Assembly (NCBI GenBank): GCA_937936615.1
Contig: CALDDN010000012.1
Location: forward strand, 1-56,982
DNA from: an uncultured Bacteroidia bacterium
Lineage (GTDB): Bacteria > Bacteroidota > Bacteroidia > J057 > CALDDN01
Direction: 5' to 3'
DNA: 56,982 bases
The position numbers and the translations under genes were made by a program. The notes below the pieces were generated by a model. That model ran no database searches. It was given only the letters and a program-made list of their open reading frames with translations, and had not been told where the DNA came from. Below are positions 34,784 to 44,202 of the stretch, piece by piece. Numbering within the stretch: the first letter of the stretch is position 1; each line of letters starts with the position of its first letter.

Positions 34784-35725
34784 TCAAAACGTTGGACGGT
34801 AAACAAAAAGTCCCGTTATCGACGTTCGTTTAGATAAATAGTCATCGAGGTCTTGCTGGTAGACGATCCGTTTTTTGACCGAGGAGGCATGCGTGAAATA
34901 AAGTGCGCCCTCGTGCACATGGATTAGGCCGCAGTGCGACACATCCAGCCCCTTGACATCGGTAGCTAAAGCCACCAGGTCGCCGCTTTGAGCGACGGCG
35001 GCGTATTGCTCGATGCGCTCGAGGGGGAACCAGTGCAGGCCGGCCTCGCTGAGCCGGGCTTCGTAGTGGGCAATGCGCGACCAGTCGCGGATGCCCGGGT
35101 ATTTGGTTTTGTTGCTGCTCAGGTAGTGGATGCGTTTGCGGAAGGGCTGGCCTGCTATCGCACCAATGTCCTGCAGCAGCCCCTGACTTTCCAGCTCTTC
35201 GAGGGCCTGCGTGAAATAGTAGATGCGGTCTTCCCACGTGCAGTTTTGTCCACCAAAGTAGCGGACGCGCTCCAGATTGAGCAAAAAGGATTCCAGAATC
35301 CAGCTGTCAGCGGGCATCTGAGGCAGGGCGTCAGCTTGCTGGCAGGTCAGGGCGGCGGCCAGGTAGTTTTCCAGAAAGGTTACACAGTCCATCGACTCGA
35401 AATTGATGAGCGTATGGCCTTCTTTGTAGCCGCGCAGCATGGCAGCGGTAGCAGCCCCATAGGGCACGCCCCGGTAGCGGCGGGTGAAATGCTCGAAAAA
35501 AGCATCCGCCCGAAAGGGGTGGCTGTTGGCACGCACGATCTCGATGACCTGACGGGGGGCCTGCCCCACGACAAAGGCCCGCTCGCGCCAGGCCCGACCG
35601 GCGGCCGCGGGGGCGGGGTTGGTATCGGCACTGCGACCTGCAGGCACCAGCGGCCAGCCCAGCAGGGCCAGGCAGCCGAGCACGGCTACGGAGCGCAGAA
35701 CGAGGCAGCGGATGAGGCGGCGCAT
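34784..35725 (-). CDS. DUF1460 family N-acetylmuramoyl-L-alanine amidase-like protein
   Basis: ATG 35725 gives 313 residues with an N-terminal membrane or signal segment (about 7-27). The NlpC/P60-related catalytic pair is Cys114 in SMDCVTFLEN and His264 in VSHCGLI; GDLVALATD and a C-terminal YFTHAS are also typical of DUF1460. Members of this family cleave peptidoglycan fragments and are common in Bacteroidota. It probably acts in the periplasm on muropeptides. It follows the EamA gene by 35 bases and precedes clpS by 10, so all three may share a transcript. Confidence 0.88.
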   Translation of the reverse strand: MRRLIRCLVLRSVAVLGCLALLGWPLVPAGRSADTNPAPAAAGRAWRERAFVVGQAPRQVIEIVRANSHPFRADAFFEHFTRRYRGVPYGAATAAMLRGYKEGHTLINFESMDCVTFLENYLAAALTCQQADALPQMPADSWILESFLLNLERVRYFGGQNCTWEDRIYYFTQALEELESQGLLQDIGAIAGQPFRKRIHYLSSNKTKYPGIRDWSRIAHYEARLSEAGLHWFPLERIEQYAAVAQSGDLVALATDVKGLDVSHCGLIHVHEGALYFTHASSVKKRIVYQQDLDDYLSKRTSITGLFVYRPTF

Positions 35726-35760
35726 TTCAGCAGGCAATCTACGCAGATTCGGCTAATGCG

Positions 35761-36705
35761 TCAATGGCCTTTCGACCGGTGAAAGGCCAGCTGCGGCCGC
35801 CGCATCAACGGCGTACGGCGGTTGAGCAGGTACACGCCCACAAAGGCGAGGGCCATACCCACTGCCATGATGGGCGAGAGCAGCTCCAGACCCCATGCCG
35901 CACTGAAGAGGGCCGCCAGACCGGGTTGCAGATTGGTATAGACCGACACCTGCGAGGCCTGCAGTCGCTGCAGGGCCGCGGCCATGAGCAGGAACGAGGC
36001 CGCCGAGTTGAAGGCCGTCAGGTAGAAAAGCCCGAACCAGCTTCGCCCGTCGATGGCCCCCCAGTCGAAGTCGAGCAGCGCAGGAAGGCCCACCGGCAGA
36101 AAGACCACCGTTCCAATGAGCATGAGCAGGGTAATGAATTCGAGCGGGGGGTAGCGTTGCACGAAACGGCGGTTGAAGACAATATACCACGCCCAGCAGA
36201 GCACCGAGCCAAAAGTAAGCAGCACCCCCAGCAGAGGATCGTCGCCCGGGGCCTGAGGGCTGCCCGTCTGAATGACCAGCACCACCCCTGCCAGAGCCAG
36301 ACCGATGCCCAGCAGCTTGTTTTGGGTGAAGCGTTCGGTACGCAGTATCAGCACCCCGATCAGCAGCACCAGCAGCGGAATGAGCGAGTAAAGCAGGGCC
36401 GAGGTCGAGGGCGCGGCGTAACGCAGGCCCACGACGAAGAGCAGCTGGTTGGCCAGCGGACTGATGAGCACCAGCAGCGGCAGCAAAGTCCAGTCGGCTC
36501 GCGTGGGGCGGAACTCGCGGAAGGCCCGCGGGCGGAAAAGCAGCAGAGCTAGCAGCAGCAGCAGGGCCGTTCCGCCAATGCGCAACTGCAGCAGCGCGAT
36601 CGAGGGGATGCCCAGCGCGGCCCATTTCCCGAAGGTATAGCCCGGGGCTACGAGCAGCGTCTGCAGGGCCATGGCCACATGCGGCCACCAGCGGGCGTTC
36701 AGCAT
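35761..36705 (-). CDS. EamA/DMT-superfamily transporter
   Basis: The 314-residue protein has ten predicted membrane helices in two EamA repeats (about 8-140 and 155-300), with a short basic C-terminus (LLNRRTPLMRRPQ). Typical motifs are KWAALGIPSIALLQLRIGG, YAAPSTSALLYSLIPLL and LQASQVSVYTNLQPGLAAL. Family members export metabolites, amino acids or drugs; the substrate is unknown. An exact -7 box lies four bases before the ATG and a palindrome sits where the -33 element would be, which suggests specific repression. Confidence 0.92.
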   Translation of the reverse strand: MLNARWWPHVAMALQTLLVAPGYTFGKWAALGIPSIALLQLRIGGTALLLLLALLLFRPRAFREFRPTRADWTLLPLLVLISPLANQLLFVVGLRYAAPSTSALLYSLIPLLVLLIGVLILRTERFTQNKLLGIGLALAGVVLVIQTGSPQAPGDDPLLGVLLTFGSVLCWAWYIVFNRRFVQRYPPLEFITLLMLIGTVVFLPVGLPALLDFDWGAIDGRSWFGLFYLTAFNSAASFLLMAAALQRLQASQVSVYTNLQPGLAALFSAAWGLELLSPIMAVGMALAFVGVYLLNRRTPLMRRPQLAFHRSKGH

Positions 36706-36709
36706 GGGG

Positions 36710-36717
36710 CAAAGGTA
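36710..36717 (-). promoter_or_regulatory. -7 promoter box of the EamA gene
   Basis: The minus strand reads TACCTTTGC, an exact TAnnTTTG match, with only four bases between its G and the ATG. Confidence 0.6.
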
Positions 36718-36729
36718 GGCAAATTCCTA

Positions 36730-36743
36730 CGAACGGTCGTTCG
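36730..36743. promoter_or_regulatory. Candidate operator palindrome in the EamA promoter
   Basis: CGAACG, two bases, then CGTTCG form a perfect inverted repeat 12-25 bases upstream of the -7 box, covering the expected -33 position. The size and symmetry resemble TetR-type operators. No regulator gene is adjacent. Confidence 0.45.
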
Positions 36744-36745
36744 CA

Positions 36746-37021
36746 TCAGAGCGAAAGCTCCTGCCGTTTGAGCTGACGCTGGTGCCGGTACCAGAGGCCG
36801 CCAAGGATGATTGCCGCCAGGTACGGCGCGGCCAGCAGGTAGAGAATGCCCGTGTTGAGACCCGAACCGAGTACTTTTTCTTTACCTTGGGCTTTCTCGA
36901 CATTGGCCTTGCACATGGCGCACTGGGCGGCGGCAGGCGTGGGAGCGGCGGCCAGCAGCAGCCAGCCGGCCAGCCAGCAGAGGGCCACCAAACGGCGCAG
37001 GGGGAATCGATGCGTAAACAT
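36746..37021 (-). CDS. Small membrane protein with CxxC near the signal-sequence junction
   Basis: ATG 37021 gives 91 residues (ATG 37036 would add five). The N-terminal 35 residues are a signal-like hydrophobic segment (LVALCWLAGWLLLAAAPTPAAA), followed by QCAMCKANVEKAQG, then LGSGLNTGILYLLAAPYLAAIILGG as a second membrane helix and a basic tail. This CxxC plus GLNxGILYL layout recurs in small uncharacterised Bacteroidota proteins. The cysteines could bind a metal or take part in disulfide chemistry outside the membrane. It has its own promoter box and is followed directly by the EamA operator region. Confidence 0.75.
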   Translation of the reverse strand: MFTHRFPLRRLVALCWLAGWLLLAAAPTPAAAQCAMCKANVEKAQGKEKVLGSGLNTGILYLLAAPYLAAIILGGLWYRHQRQLKRQELSL

Positions 37022-37052
37022 GGTGCGGCGTGCCATCGCTAAAGTGCACGTA

Positions 37053-37060
37053 CAAAGATA
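37053..37060 (-). promoter_or_regulatory. -7 promoter box of the small membrane protein gene
   Basis: The minus strand reads TATCTTTG, an exact match, 31 bases before ATG 37021 (16 before ATG 37036). Confidence 0.5.
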
Positions 37061-37271
37061 ACCAAAGTCGGGGCCGGTTGCGTTCGCTGCGGCAGCAATT
37101 GTTCCCTCACCCCATTTTGAGCAATGCCACAACTGCTGAAACTGCACCCAGTTCGGAGAATTAGAACCCAGTAAATGCCTATTCTTTTCATAAGGAATTG
37201 ATTGCCGGCAGAAAAACTGCGGGCAGGCACCGCCGCCGCTCGGCGGAACACCGCCAGCCGCCCTTTCGTTG

Positions 37272-37279
37272 TATCTTTG
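37272..37279 (+). promoter_or_regulatory. -7 promoter box of prfA-hemW
   Basis: TATCTTTG matches TAnnTTTG exactly and ends seven bases before the prfA ATG, implying a leaderless or near-leaderless mRNA. Confidence 0.6.
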
Positions 37280-37286
37280 AATCGAG

Positions 37287-38365
<1,079 letters not shown>

Positions 38366-38369
<4 letters not shown>

Positions 38370-39508
38370 GCGCGGCCCCCTTTGGCCTCTACCTGCACGT
38401 ACCCTACTGCCGCCGGGCCTGCACCTACTGCGATTTCTACTTCAGCACCTCGCAGCGATCGCGTCCACGCTGGCTCGCCGCCCTGCTGCGCGAAATCGAG
38501 CTGGCGGCTGCCCAGTGGCCAGCCGGTACCCACCTGGCCAGCATCTATTTGGGTGGCGGAACCCCCAGCCTGCTGCCGCCTCACGAGCTGGAGGCCATCC
38601 TCGCAGCCATCGACCGCGTCTGGCCCCGCCTGCCCGATGCCGAAATCACCCTCGAGGCCAACCCCGACGACCTCTCCCCCGAAACCGCAGCCGCGTGGCG
38701 AAGTGCCGGCATCAACCGCCTGAGCCTGGGCGTGCAGTCGCTCGACGATGCCGAGCTGCAGGCCATGAACCGAAGCCACAGCGCAGCCCAAGCCCTGGCA
38801 GCAGTCGAATCGATCCGCCAGGCCGGTTTCGTCAACTTCAGCGTCGATCTCATCTACGCCACCCCCTGGCTCGATGAGGCCACCTGGCAGGCCAACCTCG
38901 AACGCATCCTCGATCTGGCAGCCCCCCACCTTTCAGCCTATGCCCTCACGGTCGAGGAACGCACCCGGCTGGCCTACGACGTAAAAACCGGACGTACCCC
39001 TGCCGTATCCGATGAAGTTTTCGCCCGCCAGTTCGCGTACCTGCACACGCGTCTGGCCGCCGCCGGCTACGAGGGCTACGAGGTCTCGAATTTCGCCCGC
39101 CCAGGCTGGCGGGCCATTCACAACAGCGCGTACTGGGCGGGGCGGCCCTACCTGGGCCTGGGGCCATCGGCGGCGAGCTACACGGGCACGGCCCGCTGGC
39201 GCAACCGCCCCAGTGTCTGGGCCTACATCGAAACGCTGGAGAACGGGCAGCTGCCCCGCATCGACTTCGAGGAGCTTTCGTCTGCCGACCGGCTCAACGA
39301 ATACCTGATGACGCGGCTGCGCCTGAGCGAGGGCCTCGTCTGGTCGGAGCTGCGCGAGCACTTCGGTATCGATTTCGCCCAGGTGCGGGCTGCCGAGCTG
39401 GCCGAGCTGGCCGGTCGGGGCTGGCTGGTCTGCGACGAGCGGGGTGCCCGCCTGACGCTGGCCGGCCGGCAGCGGGCCGATGGCATCGCGGCAGCTCTCT
39501 TTGCCTGA
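38366..39508 (+). CDS. hemW: Radical SAM HemW-type protein (HemN-like)
   Basis: A 380-residue radical SAM enzyme. The cluster-binding CX3CX2C is CRRACTYC (Cys15, 19, 22), followed by DFYF, then SIYLGGGTPSLL, EITLEANPDD, INRLSLGVQSLDD and the C-terminal domain with NSAYWAGRPYLGLGPSAASY and a winged-helix-like end. The single-Cys-after-Phe pattern (CDFYFS rather than CxFC) points to HemW, a heme chaperone, rather than true oxygen-independent coproporphyrinogen oxidase. It overlaps prfA by four bases and is the last gene of that operon. Confidence 0.92.
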
Positions 39509-39541
39509 GGGCGCGCCCCCGAGCAAAAATGTCAGCTTCTG

Positions 39542-39577
39542 TTTCTGTAACTCCTTAAATTTCTGTAATTCCTTAAA
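39542..39577. repeat. Tandem direct repeat, two 18-bp units
   Basis: TTTCTGTAACTCCTTAAA (39542-39559) is followed at once by a second copy with one change (C to T at the tenth base). It lies between the convergent hemW and papain-like protease genes. Confidence 0.9.
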
Positions 39578-39643
39578 AAAAGGGCAAATCGGATCTGCTT
39601 TACAGACCGCAGGGGCCGAAGCCATGCAGAATCGCCGGCAGTC

Positions 39644-40873
39644 TCATGGAAACTGGGCCAGCAGCTCGCGCACCGCGTCCTTGTGCACGGTGTAGGTCAT
39701 GATCTTGAGCTTGACGTAGTCCTCGTGGATGAAATAGTAGCCCGGGTGGGCACCGTTGCGGCTGCCCGCGCCCGAGTCCTTGCACAGAAACCAGTCTTTG
39801 CCATCGACGGTATGGACACCCACGAGGTGGACGGCATGGTCATCGGTGGTGCTGCGGTTGGAGAAACGCAGCTGGCGGGCGTGCTCGTCGATGTAGTCGG
39901 CGGGGATGTCGAAGGTCGGCACAATGGCCACCTGGCGGCTGCCTTCGAGGCCCGGCTCGGAGAAATCGCCGCCGATGGCGACGCTGAAGCCCCGACGGAT
40001 GGCCTGCTTGAGGCCCTGCATGAACTGATCGAGCGGCACGTTGTGGTAGACGTCGCTTTTCCACCAGTTGTCGGGCACCTCGTACTCGGCCCGCTGCAGC
40101 TGCGGTTTTTCAAGCAGCGACATGAAATCGACGTAGTCATCGGGTCTGATTTTCAGCACCTCATTCAGGTACTGCAGGGGAGTCAGCTTCTTGCCATCGA
40201 CGACGACCTCAGTAGGAGGCGGCCCCAGGTGGTGGTCGAGGATGGCACGGACGGTGGCCACCACCTGGGCCTCGTTCCAGGCGTTGTGTTGCTTCACGCT
40301 CTTGAGGTAGGTTTCGACCTCCGCGAAGAGGCGCGTATGGTCGGGGAACTGCTGGCCGGGCCGCAGGCAGCTGTACTGCTCTTCGGGTACAATGCCGTAG
40401 CGTTTCATCATGCGGGCCACGGCGTTGGTTTCCGAGCCTTCGCCCAGAAACATCTGGCCCCGCTGCTGCACAAAGTAGCGGGCACGCTCGACGTATTCCC
40501 AGTAGACGGTGTACATGGTCGAGAGGCGAACTTCACGGCCTGTCAGCCGCTTGACCTCCGATTCATAAAACGACGTTGTGGCATAGCACCAGCAGGTACT
40601 CGTTTTGCCCTGCGAAACGGGCGGCTGGTGCCACACCTGCTGGTAGAGTTGGGGATCGGTAGGGAAGTTGCGACCCGTCAGATCGGCCTTGAGCACGCGC
40701 CAGCTTTTTTTCTTGGCCGGTGGCGGATCGACCGCCGGTTCGATGACATCGAGGTAATAGGAAGTGTTGTATTCGATGTAGGTCGAACGGTCGCGGGGTT
40801 GCTGAGCCAGCGCGGGCTGGGCAGCCAGCAGGCCAAGGCCCACGAGGGACAGCCAGCGAAGCATGCGGTTCAT
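39644..40873 (-). CDS. Secreted papain-like (C1) peptidase with Asp at the Asn position
   Basis: Start at ATG 40873, giving 409 residues with a signal peptide (MNRMLRWLSLVGLGLLAAQ, cleavage near ALAQ). The layout follows C1/bleomycin-hydrolase-like peptidases: oxyanion Gln88 in PVSQGKTSTCW, catalytic Cys94, His346 in DDHAVHLVGV. Where papain-type enzymes have the N-S-W segment, this protein reads LCKDSGAG, so the third member of the triad is Asp366. The C-terminal YYFIHEDYVKLKIMTYTVHKDAV matches a Bacteroidota subfamily I recall. Peptidase activity is likely but not certain. A -7 box (TATTTTTG) precedes it. Confidence 0.85.
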   Translation of the reverse strand: MNRMLRWLSLVGLGLLAAQPALAQQPRDRSTYIEYNTSYYLDVIEPAVDPPPAKKKSWRVLKADLTGRNFPTDPQLYQQVWHQPPVSQGKTSTCWCYATTSFYESEVKRLTGREVRLSTMYTVYWEYVERARYFVQQRGQMFLGEGSETNAVARMMKRYGIVPEEQYSCLRPGQQFPDHTRLFAEVETYLKSVKQHNAWNEAQVVATVRAILDHHLGPPPTEVVVDGKKLTPLQYLNEVLKIRPDDYVDFMSLLEKPQLQRAEYEVPDNWWKSDVYHNVPLDQFMQGLKQAIRRGFSVAIGGDFSEPGLEGSRQVAIVPTFDIPADYIDEHARQLRFSNRSTTDDHAVHLVGVHTVDGKDWFLCKDSGAGSRNGAHPGYYFIHEDYVKLKIMTYTVHKDAVRELLAQFP

Positions 40874-40904
40874 GGACGGAATACGATCAAAAAGGGGTAC
40901 TGTC

Positions 40905-40912
40905 CAAAAATA
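40905..40912 (-). promoter_or_regulatory. -7 promoter box of the papain-like peptidase gene
   Basis: The minus strand reads TATTTTTG, an exact match, 31 bases before the ATG. Confidence 0.5.
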
Positions 40913-41060
40913 GCAACAATTGGGCAATCATGGGAAGGGCCTTGCCGCCCGATGCCCGGCTTCCGCTCTTGCGATGGCTTGAAGATGGGCTTAAGTTTCT
41001 GGCTCTTCGCTTTCAGAAACTTGCCTTTATTTTCAAAACCAATTTTTTTATCTTATTAAG

Positions 41061-41093
41061 AATAATAAAAAATATTTTATCCAATAAAATATT
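41061..41093 (-). terminator. AT-only hairpin terminator of the DoxX-permease operon
   Basis: AATATTTTAT and ATAAAATATT form a perfect 10-bp inverted repeat around three bases; on the minus strand the hairpin runs straight into TTTT and a T-rich stretch. It lies 33 bases after the permease stop. Confidence 0.7.
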
Positions 41094-41125
41094 GGGTGCC
41101 AAAATGAATCGTGCGCGACAGGTAC

Positions 41126-42175
41126 CTACTCGATTCGGGGATCAATCCGGCGGTAGAGCCACTCCATGGCTCCTTGAATGAGCAGAAAGAGCACCGCGGT
41201 AAAGAGGCAGCAGCCCATGAGCACGGGGTAGTCGTTGGTAAAAAGCGCATCGACGGCCAGTTTGCCCACCCCGGGCCAGTCGAAAATACTCTCCACGAAA
41301 AAGGAGCCGCCCAGCAGCGCGCCAAACCACGCTGAGAGGGCCGTCAGCACGGGGTTGAGCGCGTTGGGCAGCAGGTGCCGCCACTCCACTGCCCAGGGTG
41401 TCAGCCCCTTGGCCCGCGCCGTGCGGGCGAAATCGGCCCCCTGCAGGGCCAGCAACTGCTCGCGCGTCAGCTGTACGACCACCGACAGAGGCCGCAGCCC
41501 CAGCGTCAGGGCGGGCAGCAAGAGAAAACGCAAGTCGAAGCGGCCCGCCGCCGGATCGAGGAGGCCTTCCTGCCAGACATAACCCGTAGGGTAGAGGCCC
41601 GTCCAGTCGTGCAGCTCGTAGGCCAGCAGCCAGGCCGCCAGCAGAGCCGCCACAAACGAGGGCATCGACAGGCCCAGCATGGCCACGCCCGTCAGCAGGT
41701 TGTCGAGCCGGCTGCCGGGGTGCCGGGCTGCCAGCACCCCCATGCCGATGCCCAGTACCGCGGCCAGCAGCAGGCTGCTGCCCGCCAGCAGGGCGGTGGC
41801 CGGCAGCCGCTCCAGGTAGAGTTCCAGCACGGGCCGGTTGGTCTGGAAGGATCGCCGCAGGTAGGGCAGCTTCAGCACCCAGGCACCGGCTGCCGTTTCC
41901 ATCAGCACGAGGGCCCGGTAGTTGCCCGACACCCGCTGTCGGACATCCAGAAAGCCAAGGGGGCTCAGGTCGTTGAGCCAGTGCAGGTACTGGGCCAGTG
42001 GGGGCCGGTCGAGGCCCAGCTCGGCGCGGATGGCCTCGCGGGTACGCAGGTCGCTACGCTGGCTTTCGGCTACTGCGGCGGGGTCGCCCAGCAGGTTGAA
42101 AATGAGAAAGAGCAGCGTTACCAGCCCCCAGAGCGTGAGCAGGGCCACGCCTGCGGCCTGCCACCAGGCTTTCAT
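41126..42175 (-). CDS. DppB-type ABC transporter permease
   Basis: ATG 42175 overlaps the stop of the DoxX gene (ATGA) and gives 349 residues. It is a binding-protein-dependent permease of the oligopeptide/nickel class: first helix with LWGLVTLLFLIFNLLGDPAA, a large periplasmic loop (about 35-115), four further membrane segments, and the EAA-like loop ADFARTARAKGLTPWAVEWRHLLPNAL, followed by GGSFFVESIFDWPGVGKLAVDAL. A DppC partner, a binding protein and ATPases are all absent nearby. The substrate is therefore open: peptide, opine or metal chelate. Confidence 0.9.
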   Translation of the reverse strand: MKAWWQAAGVALLTLWGLVTLLFLIFNLLGDPAAVAESQRSDLRTREAIRAELGLDRPPLAQYLHWLNDLSPLGFLDVRQRVSGNYRALVLMETAAGAWVLKLPYLRRSFQTNRPVLELYLERLPATALLAGSSLLLAAVLGIGMGVLAARHPGSRLDNLLTGVAMLGLSMPSFVAALLAAWLLAYELHDWTGLYPTGYVWQEGLLDPAAGRFDLRFLLLPALTLGLRPLSVVVQLTREQLLALQGADFARTARAKGLTPWAVEWRHLLPNALNPVLTALSAWFGALLGGSFFVESIFDWPGVGKLAVDALFTNDYPVLMGCCLFTAVLFLLIQGAMEWLYRRIDPRIE

Positions 42176-43179
42176 GAGTGGCCGAGGCGGGCTGCCAGGT
42201 CGCTCGCGCGGGGCGGGGCCGTGGCCGGCCATTTGCCCACGACTAGTCCTTCGCGCAGCAGCAGGTAGCCCGGGTGCTTGCGCAGCATTGTTTTGAGCAT
42301 CGTCTGGTCGGTAACGTGCACACAGAAGGGCAGCTGCAGCTGGGCTTTGAGTTCGCGCACGCGGGCCGAGGGCGTGGCCGTTCCAGCCATGACGGCGATC
42401 CGAAGCTGCGCGGCTTCCTCCGCGACGCGGCGCACGGTAGCCAGGTCGTCGGGGTCGAGGCTCTCGAGGTCTTTGATCAGAATGAGCAGGGTCTGGCCTT
42501 TGAATTCATCCTGCCCGCAGGTTTCGGCAAAGGGCACGTAGTCGGGCAGCCGGACTACGCCCTCGGCATCGGCCTCGGTGGTGTTGCGGTGCAGGTCGCA
42601 GCCCACGCAGGCCGGCCGGAAATCGATCACCGGTTCGTAGTGCCAGCAGTAGAGCGTATAGCCCAGGAACAGCAATGCCCCAGCACTACCCGCTACCAGA
42701 CTGGGCTGCGGAGGCAGCAGCGGCCGGATGGCCCCGCGGTAGCGGAAGATCAGGCCGATGAAGACCAGCAGGATCAGATCTTTGACAAAAGATTGAAAGG
42801 GGGTGAGCTTGAGGGCATCGCCGAAGCAGCCGCAGTCGGTTACGCTGTTGGTCAGCCACGAGTAGCCCGTCAGAAAAGTAAAAAAGACGATGAGGTAGAG
42901 CAGGGCATGGGCCGTGGGGCGGGCGAGGATGCCCAGCAGCAGGAACAGGCCCATAACGGTCTCGATGACGGCAATAAAACCCGCCTGAAATACGGCCGTG
43001 GCCACGAAAGGCGCGGCCGGCAGGCCGAAATGGTCTTCGAAGACATTAAAATATTCGACGAGCTTGTAGCTGAAGCCTGTGATATCGTTGCACTTGATCA
43101 GGCCCGAAACAATGAAAAGCAGGCCCACAAGCAGGCGGCTGGCTCCCAGGGCCAGACGGATGGGTGGAGTCAGGTTCAT
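42172..43179 (-). CDS. DoxX-family membrane protein with thioredoxin-like C-terminal domain
   Basis: ATG 43179 (an in-frame GTG at 43203 is possible) gives 335 residues. Four membrane helices (about 5-140) carry DoxX/MauE features: LLVGLLFIVSGLIKCNDITGFSYKLVEYF and YSWLTNSVTDCGCFGDALKLTPFQSFVKDLILL. A fifth helix lies near 155-175. The remaining 155 residues form a thioredoxin-like alpha/beta domain (KGQTLLILIKDLESL, PGYLLLREGLVVGKWP) without CxxC. The family is widespread in Bacteroidota (the BT_3928 group) and resembles MauE, which is linked to disulfide handling; no direct function is known. It is coupled to a DppB-type permease. Confidence 0.87.
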   Translation of the reverse strand: MNLTPPIRLALGASRLLVGLLFIVSGLIKCNDITGFSYKLVEYFNVFEDHFGLPAAPFVATAVFQAGFIAVIETVMGLFLLLGILARPTAHALLYLIVFFTFLTGYSWLTNSVTDCGCFGDALKLTPFQSFVKDLILLVFIGLIFRYRGAIRPLLPPQPSLVAGSAGALLFLGYTLYCWHYEPVIDFRPACVGCDLHRNTTEADAEGVVRLPDYVPFAETCGQDEFKGQTLLILIKDLESLDPDDLATVRRVAEEAAQLRIAVMAGTATPSARVRELKAQLQLPFCVHVTDQTMLKTMLRKHPGYLLLREGLVVGKWPATAPPRASDLAARLGHS

Positions 43180-43268
43180 AGCGGGTACCGTAGCAGTGGA
43201 CACCGGCCCAGCTCACGACTGGGCGGGGCTAGTAGAACGCGAAGATGGGCAAAAAAATTGGCTGCCGT

Positions 43269-43979
43269 TCAGCTCGCCGACTGGTGGCGGTTGCGCTCGT
43301 CGAGCTGCTCGTAGTAGGCGTTGAGGTCGTTGTGCCGCGTAACCTCGCCTTCGACGTGGAAAATGGCTTCGTGAGCGATGCCCACGGCAAAATCGGCGAT
43401 CTTCTCGAAGCTCTTGATGATGAGGTAGAGCTGCATGTATTCCGATGCTTTATCGGGCTGACGCTGAATGTAGCGGATGATGATGTCGAAGGAGTCGCGG
43501 TGGATGCGGTCGATCAGGTCGTCGCGCGAGCTTAGGCCGCGGGCCAGCTCGGGATTCTCGCGGAAGAAGGCGGCCAGGGCTTCCGAAAGGATGACTCGGG
43601 TCTGCTCAATGAGTCGGGCCAGTTCGAGCTGGGCCAGAAACTCGGGGTCGAAGTTGTGGCGCACCTCCAGAAGCTTGCGGGCAATGCCGCTGATGAGATC
43701 GCCCACCTGCTCGAGGTAGGCGTTGATCTTGAGCACCGAAAAGACGAAACGCAGGTCGCCGGCCAGGGGCTGGTAGAGGGCGATGATGCGCTCGCAGCTC
43801 TCGTCGATGTTGACATCGAAGAGGTCGATGCGTTTTTCCTGCAGCCGCACCTTGCGGGCCAGGTCGTAGTCCAGTTGATTGAGGGCGAGCGTTACCTCCT
43901 CGAACTGGTAGAGCACCAGCTCGGCCATGTCCAGAACCTTGTGTTTGAGGTCCCGCATTTCGCTTTCGATGATCCGCAT
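43269..43979 (-). CDS. PhoU-domain protein
   Basis: ATG 43979 (MRIIESEMRDLKHKV) gives 236 residues; upstream in-frame ATGs would add 30 or 43 residues not typical of the family. The protein is all-helical, with two PhoU repeats containing the conserved acidic metal-binding positions: ARKVRLQEKRIDLFDVNIDESCERIIAL, and SFEKIADFAVGIAHEAIFHVEG near the end. PhoU proteins modulate phosphate uptake through Pst and PhoR; no pst or phoR gene is nearby, and a phosphate role is only inferred. Confidence 0.88.
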   Translation of the reverse strand: MRIIESEMRDLKHKVLDMAELVLYQFEEVTLALNQLDYDLARKVRLQEKRIDLFDVNIDESCERIIALYQPLAGDLRFVFSVLKINAYLEQVGDLISGIARKLLEVRHNFDPEFLAQLELARLIEQTRVILSEALAAFFRENPELARGLSSRDDLIDRIHRDSFDIIIRYIQRQPDKASEYMQLYLIIKSFEKIADFAVGIAHEAIFHVEGEVTRHNDLNAYYEQLDERNRHQSAS

Positions 43980-44202
43980 GGTCTTGTCCTCCCAATCCCG
44001 TTCATCCAGGCTGCGCCCGATGGCGGCCAGCCGCGCCAAAGCCCACGTTGTAAGCTTTGGATTTGGCATTTCAGCTTGCACGGCTGAACGTGAACTTGAA
44101 TTTCCCAACTGTTTAATAACTAAGTGTTAAGACGTTAATAAATTTATATCCAGAAGAATCGCTGGATTTTATAAGGATCGAAAGATCTGATTTTATTCAG
44201 AC

